Part shown: one piece after another, positions 8,601 through 15,210 of the stretch
Layout: each line of letters begins with the position of its first letter
How positions within the stretch are numbered: the first letter of the stretch is position 1
NCBI GenBank assembly: GCA_016295375.1
Contig: JAEDLI010000001.1
Location: forward strand, 1-58,442
Source of the DNA: Fibrobacter sp.
GTDB lineage: Bacteria; Fibrobacterota; Fibrobacteria; Fibrobacterales; Fibrobacteraceae
DNA length: 58,442 nucleotides
Direction: 5' to 3'
Made by a program: the position numbers and the translations under genes
The notes under the pieces: generated by a model
The model's database searches: none
What the model saw: only the letters and a program-made list of their open reading frames with translations
What the model was told of the DNA's origin: nothing

Positions 8601-9310
8601 GCTTGCCGATACAGGTCAACTCCATTACAAAGGATAAGGCAAACCTGTTGCCGGGCGAAGAAAGTCCCTGGGTCCCTGTGGTGGGTGAGATTGAAGACGT
8701 CCGATTCAGGGTGAAGATGGCCGAGGGTGTAAGCACTACAGCTAAGGGTGACGACCTGTTTGCAGGCAATATGCCCGAAAAGGACGAGGACTTCCGCCTA
8801 AGCGTGTTGAGCGGTTCAGAGGAAACCCTTATCGCAAATGGCAAGAAGAAGTTGACTCCGTACAGTTCCATGCTCTCTTACGACACTGCCGCTTACAAGC
8901 ATGGAGGCCCGGTGTTTAACATCGATGTGGAGATGCCGATTTTGCTCCAGAAGGATTCGTTGGATAATTTCGCCTGGAAGGCTCATATCGCATTTACGTT
9001 GGATATTTATACCAACATGGGAGCCCATGTAACCCAGACGGAATACGAATTTGATCTGGATGAAATTGGAATTGACAAGTTGTCTGCCGACGGAACCATC
9101 CACCTGAAGCTTGAGTGGCTGCCTCACGATGGTAATCCCGCTGCTGCAAACGGCAGGGCGATTGCTACGGGCCCCTACGTGTCGAAGTTCCTCTTCCATA
9201 CGAAGGAAGTGGCTATTGCGCCGACGGCCAACAAGAAACATCGCGCCGGAACGGTGAAAAAGCAGAACAAGGAAAAGAGAATTTCCATGGGCTACCGCCG
9301 TATCAAGTGA
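2687..9310 (+). CDS. Giant secreted GH9 cellulase with FN3 and CBM-like modules
   Basis: About 2207 residues. The GTG start at 2687 gives a compact signal peptide (MRFFAVLLCALSALALA); an in-frame ATG at 2654 is less likely. In order: an N-terminal Ig-like GH9 domain (RIRINQAGYLPDD); a GH9 (alpha/alpha)6 catalytic domain with GGWYDCGDHLKE near residue 275 (usual DAGD is DCGD), HPHHRAS near 700 and the Glu-bearing motif LSETCIDATAMFV near 755; two fibronectin type III domains (about 780-985); and a domain resembling a CBM3-type beta sandwich (about 990-1200). The long remainder consists of beta-rich domains I cannot name. The last about 30 residues are strongly basic (NKKHRAGTVKKQNKEKR), like the basic terminal domain known from Fibrobacter succinogenes hydrolases. 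Expected role: endo- or processive cleavage of cellulose outside the cell. A terminator follows. Confidence 0.92.
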   Translation: MRFFAVLLCALSALALAVEQEQPTPYDLIRPIWPMKWDTSATDDGGTVESFSKYTPNAKKHNTVPPVGTMPQDFVANGIIPDTLNQAFRDAQNLRIGRIRINQAGYLPDDPEKQFYYVSAGACGEKFSVVDLDGKTVFDGGTFMPSGQLTKSSWDIKAGTDAATNNQGRYTASATGPTGEICIGNLAQATGLHADTRYRVKVLNQYSATFIISDKVYSMVRDATLKFYGINRSGNSESWFHKPSHTKDGAGPFTKGAGAVARFTPKEGALQGGWYDCGDHLKESQTQAYAFMVLAVMAAANPDRDEDHYAYNMGETVNTDGIPDILREAKHGADFFMRAFVFADGIIDNMAVSVGNFGADHGWWGRPENQDALPASLTGRGGPHERDVRLGELGSNISGQIAAGLALLSVDYAVYDKTFADSCLMVAEQLYDFAKNLALGKSTYGMEKYGKTGLPYVYNTVPAGWSSPAYNGNNEYHDDLALAAWALHYATYPKTGDDYYLKEAISSQEMVESSGPGADKFKGGWMGSSSNGMTKSSKNTSWANAYTYALYGFYKVLLRDAATAAKYGISEQDRLLYSEKILYTMAANVSYLSGSGSNPIDLPNPNSETPLTLSYDNIWYIMQTDQTWIYNRYQAGNIFEVLAYSDIAKDFDGVKLPQKGVQNWNSAAMKQLGLNQLNYMLGVNPWDVSFLLGVGDKNDAHPHHRASNPEGKNMPGAGYKYNPPTGALFGGVTPGVENAWSPSTLSWEDYHLSETCIDATAMFVASCAVAVREEDRNRPPSKVDVEIRYVGYDSAIVNINQDIRGQAMILYSESETGPFANMAVDSIPGVKHTIHMKNLKNGTTYYFKVVAINARSEKYATRWLVDSTLTPFNFTTLASEPPAADIQNVKVCNLSSDSAEVMWYTPNGQYESKMYWDTVLTTYDKMHWNTGDANADVSGIPTSFHYVKIGGLKEQTTYYYCVESNGVQRCTDDNGIPLKFTTPVTHYDFDVSVYQYDFGGMDFLNLNLINNEDRAFNELTLRMYVTARPDEIEAVPGVNNQPGSCPLLADEDICQAYDEAGFNRPCVNQNGESVDDSIRYYLRHAVPVKLDDTYDPATGTYDWYIPIPLGGTTIKSSSRMRIDIGFSSGIYQNGGCETLRTPAKKRFVAGGASSDWSWAAHKRDVDGADYAGVPAWDKDQGDIEQAPKNPYIVVYRKNEFISGFSPSYQEMTTKRAHYDMTVAFDAPFNVSNGSYIQIDSVKSTMHLKGTALISESGYVNAIWVNGVALTKEQLKTAAVYNYETSKYDLDIPVKMTIGTNKVDVTVFAGPDPECAECQENGGCAFVNRSYYVQFSKGDRTAGILTLVREDGTSVSSPAATDGSLKFYVVVKDKDNRSNKTIRVLVENSRTGVVDTLTLNRVNETTGEFKSDLITAIAEKDVKLPKVSFFGGDEITITYIDAEDEEDVATQYFFADPTHPVPQDVVVQDTDCNARGDKIVATFSGSTFGNGITLDSALFEFDSTATTKPLAVLLKPSSVNGAEAVFTPNAGQVPQTGAPTGMVTFYITEKGVVTTEKAPIKDGIAPTLKGVTILENENHQYAQDTLKIIFTEPVMLASYSVWPLRVTNGSAEVSQTGISVVSATTSDNGRSWLYVIEGNTNGEIFKPGQKAEILADFGVSDLGMNSLSNCAGPVTVTESVRPVPVSFARITDKMGDGQPEEIYLEFESLLREKDMLDSFDIYWGSPEIYRAFKNQKDWSLDTIQGDPVIKPILTKKDSSMEVKQISYKEVIGQDTVWCNQTTMVEDTTTHTMVEVDVLDPITGLPVKYACSYKDKTQNAVKNDTIWNYVIDTTGHDTLLQKHTAMRIKIPEGVFLKKTYGSRGGKGSVMPRKGEEGGFFDKSYMLNDDCPPVLTAARLSKYGSTYALRVELSEPLVASGNEKAQFIERFHEGLKSYYRPADTKLDKYLDVMYWTFAFREEDADNHVHIGDSLRLPIQVNSITKDKANLLPGEESPWVPVVGEIEDVRFRVKMAEGVSTTAKGDDLFAGNMPEKDEDFRLSVLSGSEETLIANGKKKLTPYSSMLSYDTAAYKHGGPVFNIDVEMPILLQKDSLDNFAWKAHIAFTLDIYTNMGAHVTQTEYEFDLDEIGIDKLSADGTIHLKLEWLPHDGNPAAANGRAIATGPYVSKFLFHTKEVAIAPTANKKHRAGTVKKQNKEKRISMGYRRIK

Positions 9311-9333
9311 TTTATGACGGATATCCGAAAAAA

Positions 9334-9358
9334 GACCTCCCGCACGGGAGGTCTTTTT
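9334..9358 (+). terminator. Rho-independent terminator of the GH9 gene
   Basis: Stem GACCTCCC (9334-9341), loop GCAC, GGGAGGTC (9346-9353), then TTTTT. It starts 24 nt after the stop codon. Confidence 0.9.
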
Positions 9359-9379
9359 AAATTTGTAAGGAGGGTTTTA

Positions 9380-9403
9380 GGGAGGGCGGAAGCCTTCCCT
9401 AAT
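9380..9403 (-). repeat. Shared 3' hairpin downstream of the ferredoxin gene
   Basis: The 24-nt sequence at 9380-9403 (stem GGGAGGGC, loop GGAA, arm GCCTTCCC, then TAAT) is repeated exactly at 49721-49744, where it likewise sits just past the 3' end of a minus-strand gene (serC). It may be a terminator-like or RNA-stabilising element. Confidence 0.6.
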
Positions 9404-9407
9404 TGCT

Positions 9408-9605
9408 TTACTCGTACTTGATGACGCCGGCGGGGCAGGAGTCGGCAGCGTCCTTGATCTCGCTTTCGTAAGCGGAATAGTCAACGCCTTCCTTCACCTG
9501 CATCTTTTCGGGAACGCTGAACACTGCGTCGCAAGTAGCTTCGCAAGCGCCGCAAGATACGCATTCGTCGCTGGATTCGTCCAGCCAAACTTTAGAAATA
9601 GCCAT
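9408..9605 (-). CDS. Small [4Fe-4S] ferredoxin
   Basis: A 65-residue cytoplasmic electron carrier. The motif C15-x2-C18-x2-C21-x3-C25 (CVSCGACEATC) and a late Cys-Pro (SCPAG) match single-cluster bacterial ferredoxins; C15, C18, C21 and the late Cys would bind one [4Fe-4S] cluster, as in Desulfovibrio-type ferredoxins. The protein is acidic, as expected. An AGAGGT ribosome site precedes the ATG. It is a single-gene unit with no redox partner next to it, so its partner cannot be inferred. Confidence 0.92.
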   Translation of the reverse strand: MAISKVWLDESSDECVSCGACEATCDAVFSVPEKMQVKEGVDYSAYESEIKDAADSCPAGVIKYE

Positions 9606-9980
9606 AATTTACCTCTTGTGTCTTTGGTTTGTGTCTGACCTAAAGATATAAAAAAATGGTGCTGTAAAGGGGAAAATTCTCCATTGGAACGATTTTTTTT
9701 TGTTTTGCATCGGGGTTTTAGGGGCGGCGCCCCTAGGCGAGGGGGTGATGGATGACTTGCTGAGTGTGTTGATGATGGGAGATCCCCGCCTGCGCGGGGA
9801 TGGCAGGAAGGTGGCGGGGATGTAAGTTGACGAGGCAAGGCAGAAATCAGGGGGATTCTTCCCCCCTTTTATGTTATAAAAATCGAGGTGCCTGGGTTCG
9901 GTCCTTAAGAGCTTTTCTAAATTTGCGGGCGGAAATTCATCGTCTTTTAAGGCGAACAAATCGAGAGGACAGCACCCGCG
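9606..9980. other. Intergenic region between ferredoxin and argB
   Basis: 375 nt with no gene I trust. It holds a GC-rich palindrome (GGGGCGGCGCCCC) near 9720, a REP-like palindrome ATCCCCGC/GCGGGGAT at 9782-9801, and A/T-rich stretches that may carry the two divergent promoters. No tRNA or clear terminator is seen. Confidence 0.6.
9782..9801. repeat. REP-like palindrome
   Basis: ATCCCCGC, 4-nt loop, GCGGGGAT, flanked by GGAG on the left. One copy of the window-wide family. Confidence 0.75.
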
Positions 9981-10772
9981 ATGAAGAAAGTGGTTGTAAA
10001 AATTGGTGGCAGCCTGGCAATCGACGAAGCCAAGCTGGCTGATTTTGTGTCGGCAGTCTCTACCCTCCCCGGTAGTGGCTGTCAGGTGGCCGTGGTTCAC
10101 GGCGGTGGCAAGGACATCAACGAAAATATTGCCTTGCTCAAGGAACAACCGACATTCATCGACGGCCTGCGTGTGACGACCCCCGGCATCATGAAGATGG
10201 TCGAGATGACCCTCTCCGGCCACGTGAACAAGAAGCTTGTGCGCATGCTCCTGAACAACGGCTGTGGCGCCGTCGGTATTTCGGGCGTAGACGCGAACCT
10301 GTTCCAGGTGGTCAAGAAGCAGGGCAAGGTGGACCTTGGCCTGGTAGGCGAAATCAAGAAGGTGAACCCGGACATCGTGACCGCGCTCTGGGGTGCGGGG
10401 TTTGTTCCCGTGGTAAGCCCGATTTCGATTGGCCCCGACGCAAACGGTAAGGTTGTGTGCTGGAATGTGAATGCCGACACCGCTGCAAGCGAACTGGCTG
10501 TGGCGCTCGAGGCCGACCAGTTCGTGCTGGTGAGCGACGTGCCGGGCGTGATGGACGAAAACAAGAATGTAATTCCCGAACTGAGCGAAGCGGACGCCGA
10601 AAAGCTGATTGAGGCTGGCGTCATCTCCGGCGGTATGATTCCCAAAGTCCGCGAGAGTTTCAAGTCAATCCGACGAGGACTCAAGAGTATCCACATCGTG
10701 GGTTGGAAAGACGCGGAACACTTTGGCAAACAAATTAATGGAGATTTAAATTATGGCACAATCCTCAGCTAA
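9981..10772 (+). CDS. argB: Acetylglutamate kinase
   Basis: 263 residues; phosphorylates N-acetylglutamate with ATP in the second step of arginine synthesis. The amino-acid kinase fold shows at the N-terminal VVVKIGGS, the VVHGGGKDIN loop, the GVDANLF segment, the conserved WNVNADTAA motif and the SDVPGVM element. The length is normal for the family. It overlaps argD by 20 nt, so the two are co-transcribed and probably translationally coupled. An AGAGGA sequence lies rather far (12 nt) upstream of the ATG. Confidence 0.96.
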   Translation: MKKVVVKIGGSLAIDEAKLADFVSAVSTLPGSGCQVAVVHGGGKDINENIALLKEQPTFIDGLRVTTPGIMKMVEMTLSGHVNKKLVRMLLNNGCGAVGISGVDANLFQVVKKQGKVDLGLVGEIKKVNPDIVTALWGAGFVPVVSPISIGPDANGKVVCWNVNADTAASELAVALEADQFVLVSDVPGVMDENKNVIPELSEADAEKLIEAGVISGGMIPKVRESFKSIRRGLKSIHIVGWKDAEHFGKQINGDLNYGTILS

Positions 10773-11955
10773 CCTGCTCGAACAGGACAAACAAATTATC
10801 GCGCCGCTCTACGGCAAGGCAGACATCAACTTCGTGAAGGGCGAGGGCTCTTACCTCTATGATGACCAGGGCAACAAGTATCTGGACTTCGTGGCGGGTA
10901 TTGCCGTGAACGCGCTGGGTCACCAGAACCAGGCGATTAAGGATGCTGTGGTGGAGCAGATGAACCACTTCAACCACATCAGCAACCTTTACCCGAACTA
11001 CCCGCAGATTAATCTCGGCAAGGCCCTCCTTGAAATTACCAAGTTCGACAAGGCCTCCTTCTGCAACTCCGGTACCGAAGCCAACGAAGGTGCAATCAAG
11101 TTTGCTCGTAAGTACTTCGACCGGAAGGGCGAAAAGAATCGCCAGAAAATCGTGACGTTCGTGAACAGTTTCCACGGCCGTACCTTCGCAGCTCTTTCTG
11201 CAACGGGTCAGCCGGCCATCCGCGATGGCTTCGGCTCTATGCCGGGTGACTTCGTTCACGTGACTTGGAATGACTGCGCTGCATTGAAGGCCGAGGTGGA
11301 TGGCAATACCTGTGCCATCATGCTGGAATCATTGGCTGCCGAAGGTGGCGTGATGACCCTTTCTGCCGAGATGGTCGCTACGATTAACAGCCTGCAGAAG
11401 GAATTCGGCTGCCTCGTCATCGTTGACGAAGTGCAGGCGGGTGTGGGCAGGCTCGGAACCTTCCTCGGTTTCGAGAAGTACGGCCTGAATCCGGATCTAG
11501 TTTCTTTGGCAAAGGGAATCGGTGGCGGTCTCCCGCTGGGTGCGGTGCTCCTGCGCCAGAAGATTGCCGACCAGCTCAAGGCCGGTGACCACGGAACTAC
11601 ATTCGGCGGTAACCCGATTGCTTGCGCCGCAGGTCTCGCCGTCGTGAAGCAGATTCCGGGACTCCTCAAGAATGTGGCCGAACGCTCTGCCCAGCTGAAG
11701 GCCGGTTTGGCTGCCCTTGTGGAAAAGTACAGCTTCGCCAAGGAAATCCGGGGCGAAGGCCTGATTCTCGGTGTGGCTCTTGATGAATCCATGCCGGTGG
11801 GCAACATCATCGCTGCCGCCCGGGGCGAAAAGCTCATGGTCTTGAGCGCCAAGGGCAACGTGCTGCGTCTCTTGCCGCCGCTGAACATTTCGGCAGCTGA
11901 GTGCGACGAGGCGCTTGCAAAACTGAGCAAGGCTTTCGAAGCAGCTGCTAAGTAA
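10753..11955 (+). CDS. argD: Acetylornithine aminotransferase
   Basis: 400 residues, a fold-type I PLP enzyme that makes N-acetylornithine from N-acetylglutamate semialdehyde and glutamate. Seen: NSGTEANEGAIK (phosphate/PLP binding), SFHGRTFAALSATGQ, VDEVQAGVGRLG (PLP-ring Asp), SLAKGIGGGLPLGA with the Schiff-base Lys near 253, and HGTTFGGNP. It starts inside the argB 3' end. The rest of the arginine pathway is not in the window. A related class III aminotransferase cannot be excluded by sequence alone, but the argB neighbour supports ArgD. Confidence 0.95.
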   Translation: MAQSSANLLEQDKQIIAPLYGKADINFVKGEGSYLYDDQGNKYLDFVAGIAVNALGHQNQAIKDAVVEQMNHFNHISNLYPNYPQINLGKALLEITKFDKASFCNSGTEANEGAIKFARKYFDRKGEKNRQKIVTFVNSFHGRTFAALSATGQPAIRDGFGSMPGDFVHVTWNDCAALKAEVDGNTCAIMLESLAAEGGVMTLSAEMVATINSLQKEFGCLVIVDEVQAGVGRLGTFLGFEKYGLNPDLVSLAKGIGGGLPLGAVLLRQKIADQLKAGDHGTTFGGNPIACAAGLAVVKQIPGLLKNVAERSAQLKAGLAALVEKYSFAKEIRGEGLILGVALDESMPVGNIIAAARGEKLMVLSAKGNVLRLLPPLNISAAECDEALAKLSKAFEAAAK

Positions 11956-12007
11956 AACTGGCCGCCGCGAAGTAATCCGAAAGTCAGCCGCTTTTCCGGC
12001 GATTGTC

Positions 12008-12066
12008 ATCCCCGTTGCCATTCTGGAGGGGCAAAGCCCCGATAGAATCACGGGGATCTTTTTTTT
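12008..12066 (+). terminator. Composite terminator built on a REP-like palindrome
   Basis: A three-part stem: ATCCCCGT (12008-12015) with ACGGGGAT (12050-12057), ATTCT (12020-12024) with AGAAT (12044-12048), and GGGGC-AAA-GCCCC (12028-12040), followed by a run of T to 12066. The outer arms are of the REP family type, with the GAC/TGTC flank on the left. Confidence 0.8.
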
Positions 12067-12092
12067 GATGTATATTGTATCAAGAGGTTCTC

Positions 12093-14999
12093 ATGAAATC
12101 TTATGTTGTTTCTGCCCTTGCGGCTTTTTTTGCTCTGCCGGCCTTTGCTTCCCAGAACGTGGTCAAGGTCGATGACCTGCACCCCGGCGTTGTCATCAAC
12201 AAGGACAACATGATGTCTGCCGACTTGGCGATTTGGAACCCGCCTAGCCGCTTCTATGACATGGCTCCGGCCCTGGTAGATGGTGGCTACACCCTGTTCC
12301 GTTTCCCCAATGGAAGTCTCTCTAACGATTACCACTGGAACGGCATCGGCAAGTACGACGAAACGGGACTCTGGACTCCCGATGAAACCAAGTGGGCCCG
12401 GGGCTTCTTGGGCGAGACCGTTTACCGCGGCACCACCAAGGACAACTACGGTTTTGTCCGCCGGAGCCATCTGGCCGACGGCAAGATGGAGACCATGTGG
12501 TGGGGCGAAATCCTGGACCCGGTGGACCCGCCCTGGGTTGTGGTGGAATTCCCTGAAAAGGTGAACCTGGATTCCATTCAGATTGACTGGGGTAAGCTCC
12601 GCCCCAAGGCTTTTGAACTGGCCTATTGGACGGAAGACTACGCGGAATATCCCGGCGTGCACCAGGCTCTTGAAAACAAGCTGAAGGTAGAAGCCACGGT
12701 GCGGGTGAACTCCGCTACCACCAAGTACAAGTTCAAGCAAATCAATACCCGCTACGTGGCCGTCCGTTTCAAAACCACGGACCTGCCGTCAAAGGGCGTG
12801 CAGATTTGCGAGATGAAACTCTACAGCGGCGAGACGGATTTGCTGGGCGGCAACAACTACAAGTTCTACGCCATGTCTACCAGGAACGGCGACATCGCCC
12901 GTACGGACTGGACTGACATCAAGTGGGATTTCGAGACTTTCATGGAATACATCAAGACGCTCCCCAATGCCAGGGCCGTCATTTGCGTGAACGCGGGCAC
13001 GGGAACCTCCAAGGAGGCCGCCGCCTGGGTGCGTTATGCCAACAAGGTGAAGGACTACAACATCAAGCAGTGGCAAATCGGCAACGAACTGGATGGCGAG
13101 TGGGAAGAATCCGGCCCCATTTCGGCAAGGCAGTACGCCGCCCGCTTTTTGGAATACGCCCGCGCCATGAAGGCGGTGGATTCCAGCATCATCTTGCACG
13201 GCCCGCTGTTCAGCACCCACAAGATGCAACAGAAGGGTGCGGGCCTTCTGGATGGCAAGTATTGGATGGAAGAGTTCCTGCGGATTGTGGGGGAGGCCGA
13301 AAAGAAAGATGGCAAGCGCTACCTGGACGTGGTGGACCTGCATAACTATCCGTACTGGACGCCAAACGACCCGAAACCCGCAGACATGCTACGTTCCATG
13401 CTGGATGTGGGACCCAACATGGACACGCTGGACATGTGGATGAAACGCCACCTGGAAGGGGAACGCCGGGTGTTCCTTTCGGAGTTCAGCACCTGCGTGC
13501 AGGGCTACAGCCTGCTGATGGATTACCCTCAGGCCTCCGCTATGGCCAGCGTCTTTGCCCAGCACGCCATGCGGTTTGGCAACCGCCTGCAGGTGCTTCC
13601 CTGGGACGCTTTCGGCAACCTGTTCAAGGGTCCCGACGACACCTGGGGAACTATCAGCATGACGGCGCTCCTCAAGGAAGGCTCCTGGAATCACTGGAAG
13701 TCCTTGGAGCCTACGGCAGAATATTACGGCGTCTACATGACCTTCATGGACTTTTTGGAAAGCGGTTTTGCGGTGTTGCCGGTAGAGAGCAACAGCCCCG
13801 ACGTGGTGGCCTACGCCATCGGCAAGGGGGATTCTGCCCGTGTAATGCTGGTGAACCTCTCCGACATAACGCAGCTGGTGCAGATTGACCGGGCTAGCGA
13901 AAATTATCTCGTCCGCACGCAAGTAGAGATTTTTGGACCAGAACAGTTTAAATGGCAAGGGACTGGTCCGCACGCCTACCCCTACCCGAAAATGGGCCCT
14001 AGTGGACGCCGTATCAATCCGTCCAAGTCCAGAGACATTGCCGTACCGCCCTTTGGACTTGCCGTTGTGCAGATTAACCCGAAGGTCGTGGGCCTGGAGG
14101 CGGCAACGAAGGATTCTGCGTCAGACCCCAAGGTCATTGCCGCTGCCCTCGAAAAGAAGGTCCTGCTGGCAGGCGATACCCTGGACCTGTTCGCCACCGC
14201 TGTCCAGCAGTACGGTCAGCTGACAGAAGGCAAGCTTGAAATTCCGGAGCTTGGGATCGCCAAGTGGTTCAAGCCCGATGACGGCCTGTGGAACGCCTCC
14301 ATCGAAAGCTTCCATGTGAAGGTTCCCATGCCCGCAAATGTGAAACTTGGGCCTGCCACGGCGACGCTCAAGATTCGCGGCCTGGGTGGCAAGGCTACGG
14401 AATTCAAGATTCCCTTCCGCATCCGCGGGGCTTACCGCACCACCAGCGTCATGCAGAACTTCGACAATGGGCTGGATGCGGTAGATTGGTACCCGGTGGC
14501 CAACGGCGATAACGCTACCAGTATCGAGGCCAAGGTCTTTAACGGAGCGCCTCCCCATGGCGGATTCATCCGTCACGACTTTATCATCGAGCAGCCTCCT
14601 GCACAGGGTTGGCCCAACTTCGCCGGAGCTTACTACGTAATCCCCGAAGCCGTCAGGAATTCCGTAGGCATCGTGTTCGACTACGCCACCAACCACAACA
14701 ACCCCGACGGCTATTTTGAGGTGCAAATCGCCAGTGAGCAGGTGAAGGACTACGACGAGTTCATGGTCCGGCTGAAAAATACCCGCGGCAGCTGGGTCCG
14801 GGACACCCTCATCTGGGAAAACATGGCGCAAGAGGGCTGGGGCAAGACCATCCCGCAGCTGGACCCCAAGCAAATCAAGAACTTCGCCTTCAGGGCCCGC
14901 TACAGCGGCAAGGGCTACATCAGCCTGGACAACATTTACCTCTTGCAAGAGGACGGCACCGAAGTCCCCATGCCCAAGGGATTACGCCGCTTGCGGTAA
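12093..14999 (+). CDS. Secreted clan GH-A-like glycoside hydrolase with discoidin-like insert and C-terminal CBM-like module
   Basis: 968 residues from the ATG at 12093, which has AAGAGG 6 nt upstream and opens a clean signal peptide (MKSYVVSALAAFFALPAFA). The TIM-barrel signs are WQIGNELDGEW near residue 328 (Asn-Glu, acid/base) and VFLSEFS near 460 (nucleophile), the arrangement of clan GH-A. Residues about 140-250 (WVVVEFPEKVNLDSIQIDW, YVAVRFKT, GVQICEMKLYSG) look like an F5/8 type C (CBM32-like) domain inserted after the first barrel elements. Residues about 786-956 form a jelly-roll like CBM11/CBM30 (NSVGIVFDYATN, YISLDNIYLLQ). No T9SS-like tail is seen. The substrate is uncertain, probably a plant beta-glucan or arabinose/xylose polymer. 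It is transcribed alone after argBD. Confidence 0.8.
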   Translation: MKSYVVSALAAFFALPAFASQNVVKVDDLHPGVVINKDNMMSADLAIWNPPSRFYDMAPALVDGGYTLFRFPNGSLSNDYHWNGIGKYDETGLWTPDETKWARGFLGETVYRGTTKDNYGFVRRSHLADGKMETMWWGEILDPVDPPWVVVEFPEKVNLDSIQIDWGKLRPKAFELAYWTEDYAEYPGVHQALENKLKVEATVRVNSATTKYKFKQINTRYVAVRFKTTDLPSKGVQICEMKLYSGETDLLGGNNYKFYAMSTRNGDIARTDWTDIKWDFETFMEYIKTLPNARAVICVNAGTGTSKEAAAWVRYANKVKDYNIKQWQIGNELDGEWEESGPISARQYAARFLEYARAMKAVDSSIILHGPLFSTHKMQQKGAGLLDGKYWMEEFLRIVGEAEKKDGKRYLDVVDLHNYPYWTPNDPKPADMLRSMLDVGPNMDTLDMWMKRHLEGERRVFLSEFSTCVQGYSLLMDYPQASAMASVFAQHAMRFGNRLQVLPWDAFGNLFKGPDDTWGTISMTALLKEGSWNHWKSLEPTAEYYGVYMTFMDFLESGFAVLPVESNSPDVVAYAIGKGDSARVMLVNLSDITQLVQIDRASENYLVRTQVEIFGPEQFKWQGTGPHAYPYPKMGPSGRRINPSKSRDIAVPPFGLAVVQINPKVVGLEAATKDSASDPKVIAAALEKKVLLAGDTLDLFATAVQQYGQLTEGKLEIPELGIAKWFKPDDGLWNASIESFHVKVPMPANVKLGPATATLKIRGLGGKATEFKIPFRIRGAYRTTSVMQNFDNGLDAVDWYPVANGDNATSIEAKVFNGAPPHGGFIRHDFIIEQPPAQGWPNFAGAYYVIPEAVRNSVGIVFDYATNHNNPDGYFEVQIASEQVKDYDEFMVRLKNTRGSWVRDTLIWENMAQEGWGKTIPQLDPKQIKNFAFRARYSGKGYISLDNIYLLQEDGTEVPMPKGLRRLR

Positions 15000-15002
15000 G
15001 GG

Positions 15003-15066
15003 GGAAGGCCTTCCGCACCACCTAAAGGTGGCCATGTACACTAAGCGCTAAAGCGCTAAGTGTACA
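15003..15066. repeat. Cluster of three hairpins
   Basis: Three adjacent palindromes: GGAAGGCCTTCC (15003-15014), CCACC-TAAA-GGTGG (15018-15031), and TGTACACT paired with AGTGTACA enclosing a second stem and a TAAA loop (15035-15066). They follow the hydrolase stop codon and lack a T run. Confidence 0.7.
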
Positions 15067-15162
15067 AAGGTCGCTCCAGACCAAGCCGGGCCAGGTGCCT
15101 GCCCCGGACTTGTTCCGGAGCTACCCCTTTTCCTAGGGGCCCTGCCCCTAAAACCCCGAATG

Positions 15163-15185
15163 AAAAAGGAACCCTCGTGGGTTCC
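15163..15185 (-). terminator. Terminator of gpmI
   Basis: Stem GGAACCC (15168-15174), loop TCGT, GGGTTCC (15179-15185). On the minus strand it is followed by TTTTT (15167-15163). It sits 25 nt past the gpmI stop. Confidence 0.85.
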
Positions 15186-15210
15186 CTTTACTATGTGGCG
15201 ATAGGGTCCT

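Noticed and set aside
9800..10042. An 80-codon frame overlapping the argB start
   Set aside because: Arg/Gly-rich composition from repeat DNA, no ribosome site, overlaps argB in another frame.
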